Shown: positions 1 to 6,932, counted from the stretch's first letter. The stretch is DNA of 13,599 nt from an uncultured Collinsella sp. (GCA_900546085.1 URBS01000050.1:1-13599), one strand, 5' to 3'. Numbers and translations: made by a program. The notes: generated from the letters alone by a model not told the origin.

Positions 1-510
1 GCCTCGAAGCTCTTCCCCGGCGTGCGCACGGTCATCGACATCGGCGGCCAGGACGCCAAGGTCCTCTCGATCTCCTCCTCCGGCGACCTCGAGAACTTCG
101 CGATGAACGACAAATGCGCCGCCGGAACGGGCCGCTTCCTCGACGTGATGGCGTCGATCTTCGGCTGCAAGGTGTCCGATCTGTCGGGCTTTGACGAGCA
201 GTCCGAGAAGGTGGCGACCATCTCCTCCACGTGCACGGTGTTCGCGGAGTCCGAGGTCATCTCCAAGCTGTCCGAGGGCCAGCCGATCCCCGACATCGTC
301 GCCGGCATCCACACGTCGGTGGTGGAGCGCACCGCCGGCTTGGCGCGCCGGCTCGGCGTCAAGGCGCCGGTCGTGATGACGGGCGGCGTCGCGCTCAACA
401 AGCGCCTGCGCGAGCGGCTTGCCGACAAGCTCGGCCAGGACATCCGAACCAACGAGGATTCGCAGCTCATCGGCGCTTTGGGCGCGGCCTTGCACGCGCT
501 CGAGAAGCAC
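1..510 (+). other. Module: 2-hydroxyacyl-CoA dehydratase activator (HgdC/CompA family), C-terminal two thirds
   Basis: This segment matches the ATP-dependent activators of (R)-2-hydroxyacyl-CoA dehydratases, which donate an electron to the dehydratase during amino-acid fermentation. Counting codons from base 1, visible motifs are IGGQDAK (14-20), NDKCAAGTGR with Cys39, STCTVFAESEVIS with Cys78, and TGGVALN near 127-133. Cys39 and Cys78 are 39 residues apart, the same spacing as Cys127 and Cys166, which hold the dimer-bridging [4Fe-4S] cluster in the Acidaminococcus protein. About 90 N-terminal residues lie upstream of the window. The segment ends in the family's usual C-terminal pattern (IGALGAAL followed by a short helix), so it is nearly complete at that end, but no stop codon follows. 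Codons are almost all G/C-ending and GCG alanine is common, unlike the DNA downstream. The exact substrate (hydroxyglutarate, lactate, phenyllactate or another) cannot be told. Confidence 0.85.
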
Positions 511-2124
511 GGCGCGTTCACCGGCCGCTACGTGGTGAACCCCGTTAACGGCGAAAAGGTCCCCGTGTGGGTTGCCGACTACGTCGTGGCTGACTACGGC
601 ACCGGCGCCGTCATGGCCGTTCCCTGCGGCGACCAGCGCGACTTTGAGTTTGCCCGCAAGTATGATCTGCCGATCGTGCCGATCATCTTGGACGACGATG
701 ATCGCGCTGCCGTCGAGGCCAGCGGCGAGACCATCGATACCTTCCATGCCGAGACCGTCGACTGGGATTGCGCCCACGCTGCCGAGGGCACGCTCGTCCA
801 GTCCGGCAAGTACACCGGCATGCGCGGCGGTAAGCACTCCGAGGGCGAGGCTGCGATCGTGGCCGACCTCGAGGCCATGGGCTGCGGTCGTCGCAAGGTC
901 GAGTTCCGCCTGCGCGACTGGCTCATCAGCCGCCAGCGTTATTGGGGCAACCCCATCCCGGCCATTCACTGCGAGCACTGCGGTATTGTGCCCGTGCCCG
1001 AGGATCAGCTGCCGGTGACGCTGCCCGAGAACCTGGACCTGGGCGCCGGCGAGACGCTTGCCGAGTGCAAGGACTTCTACGAGACCACCTGCCCGGTCTG
1101 CGGCCGCCCGGCCAAGCGCGAGACCGATACCATGGACACCTTTACCTGCTCCAGCTGGTATTACCTGCGCTATACCGACCCGCACAACACCGAGCTGCCC
1201 TTCTCCCGCGAAGCCGCCGACCGTTGGATGCCCGTCGATAACTACATCGGCGGCATCGAGCACGCCATTTTGCACCTGCTCTACAGCCGCTTCTTTACCA
1301 AGGCGCTGCGCGACCTGGGCCTGCTGAGTGTGGACGAGCCCTTCACCAACCTGCTGTGCCAGGGCATGGTTAAGGACGAGAACGGCGACACCATGTCCAA
1401 GTCCAAGGGCAACGTCGTGCCCCCGAGCTCGGTCATCGAGCCCTACGGCGCCGACACCATGCGTCTGGCGATCCTGTTTATCGCCCCGCCCGAGAAGGAC
1501 TTCGACTGGGATCCCAAGGCCGTTGAGGGCGCCAACCGCTTCATTAAGCGCGCCTGGCGTATCGTTTGGCAGCTCGTCCAGTCCGGCGACGCCAACGTGG
1601 CCTTTGACAAGTCCGCGCTCGACGAGACCGCGATGAAGCTCTATCGCGAGCGTCACCGCACTATCGCCAAGTGCACCGAGGACTTTGACCGAGGCCAGTT
1701 CAACACCGCCATCTCGGCCGTCATGGAACTCGTCAATGCCGCGAGTGCTTACCTCAATGCTACTGAGGGCGCTTCCCGTGACAAGGCGATGTGCTACGGC
1801 GTGGCTAAGGATATCGTGAGCGTCCTTGCCCCCATCTGCCCGTTCTGGGCCGACGAGCTGTGGCATGAGGCGCTCGGCTGCGAGGGCAATGCCTACACCG
1901 CCGCCTGGCCCGAGTTCGACTTGGCCGAGTCCATCGAGGACACGGTGCAGATCGTCGTACAGGTGCTCGGCAAGGTCCGCGGCCGCATCGACGTCGCCCG
2001 CGACGCCTCCAACGAGGAGATGCAGGCTGCCGCTGAGGAAGCCGTCGCCAAGTGGCTCGAGGGCAAGACGGTCGTCAAGGCCATCTGCGTACCCGGCAAG
2101 CTGGTCAACCTGGTGGTCAAGTAA
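1..2124 (+). CDS. leuS: Chimeric open frame: dehydratase activator C-terminal part joined to leucyl-tRNA synthetase C-terminal part (5' partial)
   Basis: The frame is open from base 1 to the TAA at 2122-2124, so the true start lies outside the window. The GTG and ATG codons near the beginning fall inside a conserved domain and are not credible starts. Codons 1 to ~170 belong to the BadF/BadG/HgdC ATPase family and codons from ~175 on to class I leucyl-tRNA synthetase (LeuRS); each part has its own entry below. The LeuRS part lacks the first ~320 residues of a usual ~860-residue enzyme, including the HIGH ATP-binding motif, so this product could not charge tRNA-Leu by itself. LeuRS is essential, so an intact leuS should exist in the cell, either at this locus with a wrong upstream join or elsewhere. 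Codon use differs sharply between the two parts, which argues against an old functional fusion. The two identities are secure; the physical reality of the fusion is doubtful. Confidence 0.75.
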   Translation, partial: ASKLFPGVRTVIDIGGQDAKVLSISSSGDLENFAMNDKCAAGTGRFLDVMASIFGCKVSDLSGFDEQSEKVATISSTCTVFAESEVISKLSEGQPIPDIVAGIHTSVVERTAGLARRLGVKAPVVMTGGVALNKRLRERLADKLGQDIRTNEDSQLIGALGAALHALEKHGAFTGRYVVNPVNGEKVPVWVADYVVADYGTGAVMAVPCGDQRDFEFARKYDLPIVPIILDDDDRAAVEASGETIDTFHAETVDWDCAHAAEGTLVQSGKYTGMRGGKHSEGEAAIVADLEAMGCGRRKVEFRLRDWLISRQRYWGNPIPAIHCEHCGIVPVPEDQLPVTLPENLDLGAGETLAECKDFYETTCPVCGRPAKRETDTMDTFTCSSWYYLRYTDPHNTELPFSREAADRWMPVDNYIGGIEHAILHLLYSRFFTKALRDLGLLSVDEPFTNLLCQGMVKDENGDTMSKSKGNVVPPSSVIEPYGADTMRLAILFIAPPEKDFDWDPKAVEGANRFIKRAWRIVWQLVQSGDANVAFDKSALDETAMKLYRERHRTIAKCTEDFDRGQFNTAISAVMELVNAASAYLNATEGASRDKAMCYGVAKDIVSVLAPICPFWADELWHEALGCEGNAYTAAWPEFDLAESIEDTVQIVVQVLGKVRGRIDVARDASNEEMQAAAEEAVAKWLEGKTVVKAICVPGKLVNLVVK
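520..2124 (+). other. leuS: Module: leucyl-tRNA synthetase, editing-domain remnant to C-terminus
   Basis: This part of LeuRS, which attaches leucine to tRNA-Leu in the cytoplasm, starts inside the CP1 editing domain at about FTGRYVVNPVNGEKVP. Counting codons from base 1, it has the editing motif GTGAVMAVP (200-208) followed by CGDQRD, the DWLISRQRYWG motif from 306, two CxxC pairs (324/327 and 364/367) that look like a zinc site, and the MSKSK signature at 465-469 (bases 1393-1407). The anticodon-binding helical domain and the C-terminal domain end in PGKLVNLVVK. The order from mid editing domain to C-terminus is normal and the stop is where expected. The N-terminal catalytic half with HIGH is missing. 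The histidine usual in the editing motif (P-x-H-D) is replaced by glycine. Identity is essentially certain; only the upstream join is suspect. Confidence 0.93.
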
Positions 2125-2150
2125 GCACTGCGCGCTTAGCTGACGCATTA

Positions 2151-2188
2151 AAGACGAGGGACGATCCGGCTGGGTCGCCCCTCGTCTT
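2151..2188 (+). terminator. Hairpin downstream of leuS, probable terminator
   Basis: Bases 2151-2160 (AAGACGAGGG) pair perfectly with 2179-2188. After one A-C mismatch, 2162-2167 pair with 2172-2177 (one G-U), leaving a GGCT tetraloop. It starts 26 bases after the leuS stop, where a terminator is expected. The T-tract is poor (TCTTGCGTGTG), so termination would depend on the very stable stem or on Rho. I call it from position and stem strength. Confidence 0.6.
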
Positions 2189-2275
2189 GCGTGTGCCCGA
2201 CCAAGTGCTTGCGGTCAATTGTCCTATTCTTGTGGAGAACCTGTGCGCACGCTGACCTGCAGATTCGTACTGTGC

Positions 2276-2304
2276 TTGCGCGTTTCCGCAGCTATTGGTA
2301 TAGT
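2276..2304 (+). promoter_or_regulatory. Candidate sigma70-type promoter of the rimP-nusA-infB cluster
   Basis: A -10 element TATAGT lies at 2299-2304 (5 of 6 consensus matches) and TTGCGC at 2276-2281 can serve as the -35 (3 of 6), with a 17-base spacer. Transcription would start near 2311, giving a leader of about 70 bases before the rimP ATG. This is the only good -10/-35 pair I see in the 258-base gap between leuS and rimP. The rest of the gap upstream of it (2190-2275) shows no gene, tRNA or clear motif. Confidence 0.55.
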
Positions 2305-2330
2305 TTGCTTGCAAATGAAGTTGTAATTGA

Positions 2331-2362
2331 AAGAAGTGGGGTTTCGGCCCCGCTTCTTTTTT
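2331..2362 (+). terminator. Intrinsic terminator / attenuator in the rimP leader
   Basis: Bases 2331-2341 pair with 2348-2358 (11 base pairs, one G-U) around a six-base loop TTTCGG, followed directly by a run of six T at 2357-2362. This is a textbook Rho-independent terminator. It ends only 20 bases before the rimP start codon and about 50 bases after the predicted transcription start, so it would cut off most transcripts before the operon unless read-through is controlled. Attenuation of the nusA operon is the likely role. I found no clear competing antiterminator stem. It could also end transcripts arriving from upstream. Confidence 0.75.
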
Positions 2363-2382
2363 GTATGGATGGAGGTGCCGCA

Positions 2383-2877
2383 ATGGTCAAGACCAAGACC
2401 GAGCAGGCGATCATCGACGCGCTCGAGGCCGTCGCTCCCCAGCACGATGTCGACATCGTCGACGTCGAGCTCGTGGGCGCCACCAAGGCCCCCTGCGTGC
2501 GCGTGCGTATCGAGGGTGCCGAGGGTCAGAGCCTGTCGCTCAACGACGTCACGGCCAACACCAAGTGGGTCGGCGATGTGATTGAGGAGCTCGACCCTAT
2601 CTCTTCGAGCTATACGCTTGAGGTGTCGAGCCCGGGCATGGCGCGCCCGCTGCGCCGCCCGTGCGACTTTGCCCGCTTTGTTGGCGAGAACTGTGAGCTC
2701 ACCTCCACCGCTACCGAGGGCCGTCGCAAGTACGCCGGCAAGATCGCCGCCGCCACCGAGACGAACGTGACCCTCGAGCTCGAGGACGGCGAGTCCGTTA
2801 CCCTCGATTTCTCTGATGTTAAAAAGTGCAAGTTGAAGCCCACCTATGACTTCAAGCCCGCGAAGGAAGGAAAGTAA
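2383..2877 (+). CDS. rimP: Ribosome maturation factor RimP
   Basis: RimP (164 residues) binds the free 30S subunit and helps its late assembly around S12 and the central pseudoknot. It acts in the cytoplasm. The diagnostic motif YTLEVSSPGMARPL begins at residue 77, at the end of the N-terminal domain, and is followed by the LRRPCDFARFVG stretch and a small C-terminal beta barrel (about 90-155). The length is usual for the family. The ATG at 2383 is chosen because GGAGG at 2371-2375 lies seven bases upstream. An in-frame ATG at 2365 would place that ribosome binding site inside the gene. It is the first gene of the cluster and ends one base before the nusA ATG, the classic rimP-nusA pair. A strong hairpin with a T-run sits just upstream, so expression is probably attenuated. 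Confidence 0.93.
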   Translation: MVKTKTEQAIIDALEAVAPQHDVDIVDVELVGATKAPCVRVRIEGAEGQSLSLNDVTANTKWVGDVIEELDPISSSYTLEVSSPGMARPLRRPCDFARFVGENCELTSTATEGRRKYAGKIAAATETNVTLELEDGESVTLDFSDVKKCKLKPTYDFKPAKEGK

Positions 2878-2878
2878 G

Positions 2879-4126
2879 ATGGCAGCATCCGACATGATGT
2901 CCGCCCTGATGGAGCTTTGCCAGGAGAAGCACATCGACCAGCTCTACCTGATCGACCGCCTGGAGCAGTCGCTCGCCAAGAGCTATGCCGAGATCCTGCA
3001 TCTTGAGTGGGGTGCCAAGGTGACCATCGACCGCACCACCGGCAAGATCTACGTCTACCGCCTGGAGCCGATCGACGATTCCATGGACGAGGAGGGCAAC
3101 TTCACCGAGTTCGAGGAGATCGACGTTACCCCCAAGAACACGAGCCGCATCGCTGCCCAGCACGCCAAGGCCGAGATCAACGCTATCGTGCGTAACTCCG
3201 CCCGTGAGCAGATCTACGAGGAGTTCTCCGGCCGCATCGGTGACCTCATCAGCGGTACCGTGCTGCAGTCCACGCCCGACTTCACGATCGTCAAGATTCG
3301 CGAAGGCGTCGAGGCCGAGCTTCCGCACTTTGATCAGCGCCGTTACGAGAACGAGCGCAACGAGCGTCCGATGGGCGAGCGCTACCTGCACAACCAGCAT
3401 ATCAAGGCCGTGATCATCGACGTTCGCGACCCCAACTCCAACCTGCAGCCGGTTCGTGGCGAGCACAGCCGTCCGCCGATTGTCATCTCCCGTACCCACC
3501 CCGAGCTCATGCGTCGTCTGTTTGAGCAGGAGGTGCCCGAGATCTATGAGGGCACCGTCCAGATCAAGTCGATCGCCCGCGAGCCCGGCCAGCGCTCCAA
3601 GGTCGCCGTCCACTCGCTCGACGACCGCCTGGATCCCGTGGGCGCCTGCGTCGGCCCCAAGGGCAGCCGTGTTCGCGCTGTTGTGGGCGAGCTCCGTGGC
3701 GAGCGCGTCGACGTCATCCTGTGGGATGCCGATCCTGCCGTCTACGTCGCCAACGCCCTGTCGCCCGCTAAGGTCACCCGCGTCCTCATCGACGAGGAGA
3801 AGGCCTACGCCGGCGTCATCGTGCCCGACGACCAGCTGTCCCTCGCCATCGGTAAGGAGGGCCAGAACGCCCGCCTCGCCGCGCGCCTGACCGGCTGGCA
3901 CATCGACATCAAGTCCGAGACGCTTGCCGCCGACATCCTCAAGAACGTTCCCGTTCACGAGGAGCCCGCCGCCGACCTGATCGGTGACGAGGAGGACGAG
4001 GACGTCCGCCGCTGCGAGTACGTGTTCGAGGACGGCATCCAGTGCCGCAACCAGGCTCGTCCCGGCTCCCGTTTCTGCGGTGTCCACGACACCGACGCCT
4101 TCGATGATGCGGAGGACCTGATCTAG
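2879..4126 (+). CDS. nusA: Transcription termination/antitermination factor NusA
   Basis: NusA (415 residues) binds RNA polymerase and nascent RNA to control pausing, termination and antitermination. Domains in order are the polymerase-binding N-terminal domain (about 1-120), S1 (about 125-215), KH1 with GPKG at 259-262, and KH2 with GKEG at 325-328. It lacks the acidic repeats of the 495-residue E. coli protein. Beyond KH2 it carries an acidic stretch and a Cys/His-rich tail (Cys379, Cys389, Cys400, His403) that is not part of usual NusA. The S1 domain also holds two short charged insertions, around DQRRYENERNERP and PNSNLQPVRGEHSRPP. The ATG at 2879 follows AAGGAAGG at 2863-2870 with an eight-base spacer and comes one base after the rimP stop. 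ylxR and ylxQ, often found next, are absent. Core identity is certain; the role of the tail is unknown. Confidence 0.96.
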   Translation: MAASDMMSALMELCQEKHIDQLYLIDRLEQSLAKSYAEILHLEWGAKVTIDRTTGKIYVYRLEPIDDSMDEEGNFTEFEEIDVTPKNTSRIAAQHAKAEINAIVRNSAREQIYEEFSGRIGDLISGTVLQSTPDFTIVKIREGVEAELPHFDQRRYENERNERPMGERYLHNQHIKAVIIDVRDPNSNLQPVRGEHSRPPIVISRTHPELMRRLFEQEVPEIYEGTVQIKSIAREPGQRSKVAVHSLDDRLDPVGACVGPKGSRVRAVVGELRGERVDVILWDADPAVYVANALSPAKVTRVLIDEEKAYAGVIVPDDQLSLAIGKEGQNARLAARLTGWHIDIKSETLAADILKNVPVHEEPAADLIGDEEDEDVRRCEYVFEDGIQCRNQARPGSRFCGVHDTDAFDDAEDLI

Positions 4127-4134
4127 CGCGCGGT

Positions 4135-4157
4135 CGCGCCGGGCGGGTCCCGGCGCG
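4135..4157 (+). promoter_or_regulatory. Perfect GC-rich hairpin between nusA and infB
   Basis: CGCGCCGGG (4135-4143) and CCCGGCGCG (4149-4157) form a perfect nine-base-pair stem with a five-base loop, starting eight bases after the nusA stop. It is followed by TCTCCC, not a T-tract, so it is a weak candidate for intrinsic termination. It may be a partial terminator, an RNA-processing or stability element, or a NusA-responsive pause site that lowers infB relative to nusA. The structure is plain; the function is inferred. Confidence 0.5.
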
Positions 4158-4181
4158 TCTCCCACGCTCGTTCAGTCTCTA

Positions 4182-4196
4182 GGCACCCAAGGTGCC
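4182..4196 (+). repeat. Small perfect inverted repeat upstream of infB
   Basis: GGCACC (4182-4187), a three-base loop CAA, and GGTGCC (4191-4196) form a perfect hairpin ten bases before the infB ribosome binding site (AGGTG at 4206-4210). It could tune infB translation or stabilise a processed 5' end. It is short enough to be chance, though it follows a second perfect hairpin in the same 91-base gap. Confidence 0.4.
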
Positions 4197-4217
4197 AGAA
4201 AGGGTAGGTGAAGTCAT

Positions 4218-6932
4218 ATGGCAAAAGTCCGTGTGTCCACCCTGGCCAAAGAGTTCGGCATGACCTCCAAGGAACTGATGGGTCATCTCGCCGATATGAA
4301 GATTCCCGCTAAGTCCGCTTCCTCCACCTTGGAGGACGCTTATGTCGCCATGGTCCGCAAGCAGCTCGCCTCGGTGATCGAGGCCCGCGCTCAGGAAGTC
4401 GAGGCCGCCAAGCAGGCCGAGGAGCAGGCAGCTGCCGCCGAGGAGGCTGCTCGCGCCGCCGAGGCCGAGCGCGAGCGCATCGCTGCCGAGAAGGCACGCG
4501 AGGAGGAACGCCGCCAGTTTGCCGCAGCCCAGGCTGCCGAGGAGGCCGCCCGTGCCGAGGCCGAGGCCAAGAAGAAGGCCGAGCAGGAGCGCCTTGCCCG
4601 CGAGAAGGAGGAGGCTGCCCGCGAGGCCCAGCGCCGCGCCGTTCCCGCTTCCGACTCCGGTTCGCGCTTCCGTTCGCTGCTCGACCAGATCGCCGCACAG
4701 GAGACCGTGCTCAAGGAGAAGAAGGACGCCGAGGACAAGGCCAAGGCCGAGCGCGCCGCCGAGCGCGGTAACCGTCGTGGCGGCAACAACGACCGCCGCG
4801 GTGGCCGTCGTAACGATCGCAACGCTTCCGACAACAACTCCGAGCGCAACGCCTCCGAGAGCCGTTCGCACAGCCATCGCACCAACGCCAGCAACAACGT
4901 CGCTGCTGGCATGGACTTCCCCAACCCTGATAAGCAGGGCAAGGGCAAGAAGCGCAAGGGCGGTCACAACAACGAAGAGGACCACTACAGCCGCATGGCT
5001 CGCGAGGCCGAGGAGTACAGCCGCGAGAAGGTGCTCGAGGAGGCTCGTGCCGCCGTCGAGGAGGCCTCTCGTGAGTCCACCGGTCGCCGCAAGAAGCGCA
5101 AAGAGAAGCGTGAGCGCGAGGCTGCCAAGGCTCAGGAGGAGCGCAAGATAGAGGAGGCATTGGCCCAGGGCGTGAACCCCGAGGAACTCGATGCCATCAA
5201 GGTCTCCCAGGGTGTTACGGTCCAGGAGCTCGCTGAGGCGCTCGACGTTCCGGCCAACGACATCATCAAGCGCCTGTTCCTGCTGGGTACGCCGCTCACC
5301 ATGACGCAGTCCATGTCCGACGACCTCGTCGAGCTCGTTGCCGACGACTTGGGTCGTCAGATCAAGATCATCACCCCCGAGGAGGAGAACACCTTCTCGT
5401 TCTACGACGATCCCGCCGACCTTAAGCCGCGCGCACCGGTCGTCACCGTCATGGGCCACGTCGACCACGGCAAGACGAGCCTCCTCGACGCCATCCGTCA
5501 CACCGGCGTTGCTGCCGGCGAGGCGGGCGGCATTACGCAGGCCATCGGTGCTTCGCAGGTCATGATCAACGACCGCAAGATCACCTTCATCGATACCCCG
5601 GGCCATGCCACCTTTACGGCCATGCGTGCCCGTGGTGCCAAGGTGACCGATATCGTCATTCTGATCGTGGCTGCCGACGACGGCGTCATGCCCCAGACGG
5701 TCGAGTCGATCAACCACGCCAAGGCCGCCGGCGTTCCCATCGTCGTTGCCGTCAACAAGATCGATAAGCCCGGCGCCAACCCCGACCGCGTGCGCCAGGA
5801 GCTCACCGAGTACGGTGTCATCCCCGAGGAGTGGGGCGGACAGAACATGTTCGTCAACATCTCGGCGAAGCAGAAGATCGGTATCGACGACCTTCTGGAG
5901 ACCGTGCTGCTCCAGGCAGATGTGCTCGAGCTCAAGGCCAACCCGGACACCTTTGCCTCCGGCAACGTCCTCGAGGCCAAGCTCGACAAGGGCCGCGGCT
6001 CGGTCGCTACCGTGCTCGTGACCCGCGGTACCCTGCACGTGGGCGATACGCTGGTCGCCGGCCTCACCTACGGCCGCGTCCGCGCCATGCTCGACCCCAA
6101 GGGCCGCGCCGTCACCGAGGCCGGTCCTTCCGACGCCGTCGAGATCCTGGGCCTGCAGTCCGTGCCCAACGCCGGTGACGAGTTCCGCGTGTTCGAGGAC
6201 GAGCGCGAGGCTCGTGCCCTTGCCGACGAGCGTTCGCTCAAGGCCCGTATCGAGGAGCAGAGCCGCGTCAAGCACGTCACGCTCGAGAACCTCTTCGAGA
6301 CCATTGCCGACGCCGAGGTCAAGGAGCTCAACCTGATCATCAAGGCCGACGTCCAGGGCTCTATCGAGGCTCTTCAGGACTCGCTCGACAAGATGGATCA
6401 GTCCGAGGTCCGCATCAACACGATCCACTCCGCCGTTGGCGCCATCAACGAGACCGACGTCGTCCTGGCCGACGCTTCCAACGCCATCATCATCGGCTTT
6501 GGTGTCCGTCCCGACGGCAAGGCCCGCTCCGCTGCCGAGCGCGAGGGCGTCGAGATCCGTTGCTACGACGTCATCTACAAGTGCCTTGAGGAGCTCGACG
6601 CTGCCCGTATCGGCATGCTCAAACCAACCGAGGTCGAGGTTTCCACGGGTACCGCGACTGTCCTGGACACCTTCAAGGTGCCCAAAGTCGGTATCGCCGC
6701 CGGTGTCCGCGTCGAAGAGGGCGAGATCGCCGCGACCGATTCCGTGCGTCTGGTGCGCGACGGTATTGTGGTCTTCAACGGCAAGATCGCCTCGATGCGC
6801 CACTACAAGGATGAGGCCAAGAGCCTCAAGAGCGGTTCCGAGGGCGGCATTGGCCTGGAGAACTTCCAGGACATCAAGCCCGGCGACCAGATCGAGGGTT
6901 ACCGTATCGACCAGGTTGCCCGTACCGAGTAG
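4218..6932 (+). CDS. infB: Translation initiation factor IF-2
   Basis: IF-2 (904 residues) is the GTPase that brings initiator fMet-tRNA to the 30S subunit and promotes subunit joining. A first IF2_N domain covers residues 1-50. A long Ala/Glu/Lys/Arg helical linker follows (about 55-180), then an Arg/Asn/Ser-rich basic block (about 183-227), more charged helix, and a second IF2_N domain (about 324-380). The G domain shows G1 GHVDHGKT (413-420), G2 GGITQ, G3 DTPGH (459-463), G4 NKID (513-516) and G5 SAK (549-551). Domain II, domain III and the C-terminal fMet-tRNA-binding barrel complete the protein. The ATG at 4218 has AGGTG seven bases upstream, and the conserved N-terminus MAKVRVSTLAKEFG starts there. 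It is long but normal for actinobacteria, whose linkers are extended. Alternative internal starts, known for E. coli IF2-beta and gamma, cannot be judged here. Confidence 0.97.
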   Translation: MAKVRVSTLAKEFGMTSKELMGHLADMKIPAKSASSTLEDAYVAMVRKQLASVIEARAQEVEAAKQAEEQAAAAEEAARAAEAERERIAAEKAREEERRQFAAAQAAEEAARAEAEAKKKAEQERLAREKEEAAREAQRRAVPASDSGSRFRSLLDQIAAQETVLKEKKDAEDKAKAERAAERGNRRGGNNDRRGGRRNDRNASDNNSERNASESRSHSHRTNASNNVAAGMDFPNPDKQGKGKKRKGGHNNEEDHYSRMAREAEEYSREKVLEEARAAVEEASRESTGRRKKRKEKREREAAKAQEERKIEEALAQGVNPEELDAIKVSQGVTVQELAEALDVPANDIIKRLFLLGTPLTMTQSMSDDLVELVADDLGRQIKIITPEEENTFSFYDDPADLKPRAPVVTVMGHVDHGKTSLLDAIRHTGVAAGEAGGITQAIGASQVMINDRKITFIDTPGHATFTAMRARGAKVTDIVILIVAADDGVMPQTVESINHAKAAGVPIVVAVNKIDKPGANPDRVRQELTEYGVIPEEWGGQNMFVNISAKQKIGIDDLLETVLLQADVLELKANPDTFASGNVLEAKLDKGRGSVATVLVTRGTLHVGDTLVAGLTYGRVRAMLDPKGRAVTEAGPSDAVEILGLQSVPNAGDEFRVFEDEREARALADERSLKARIEEQSRVKHVTLENLFETIADAEVKELNLIIKADVQGSIEALQDSLDKMDQSEVRINTIHSAVGAINETDVVLADASNAIIIGFGVRPDGKARSAAEREGVEIRCYDVIYKCLEELDAARIGMLKPTEVEVSTGTATVLDTFKVPKVGIAAGVRVEEGEIAATDSVRLVRDGIVVFNGKIASMRHYKDEAKSLKSGSEGGIGLENFQDIKPGDQIEGYRIDQVARTE

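Noticed and set aside
22..24. GTG at base 22 as the start of the first gene
   Set aside because: The conserved activator sequence continues in frame upstream to base 1, so the codon is internal.
2190..2330. Possible tRNA or small protein gene in the leuS-rimP gap (compare metY before rimP in E. coli)
   Set aside because: I found no cloverleaf arms, T-loop GTTCRA sequence or credible coding frame with a ribosome binding site.
4376..4640. Apparent DNA repeats of GAGGCC/GCCGAG in infB
   Set aside because: They come from an Ala/Glu-rich coiled linker encoded with a narrow codon set. There is no regular unit length, so this is composition rather than a repeat array.
4179..6803. Very long open frame on the minus strand opposite infB (about 870 codons)
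   Set aside because: It is rich in Leu, Gly, Val, Ala and Asp with no recognisable domain. It mirrors the G/C-ending codons of infB, whose five GTPase motifs are intact. High-GC codon bias commonly keeps the opposite strand open.
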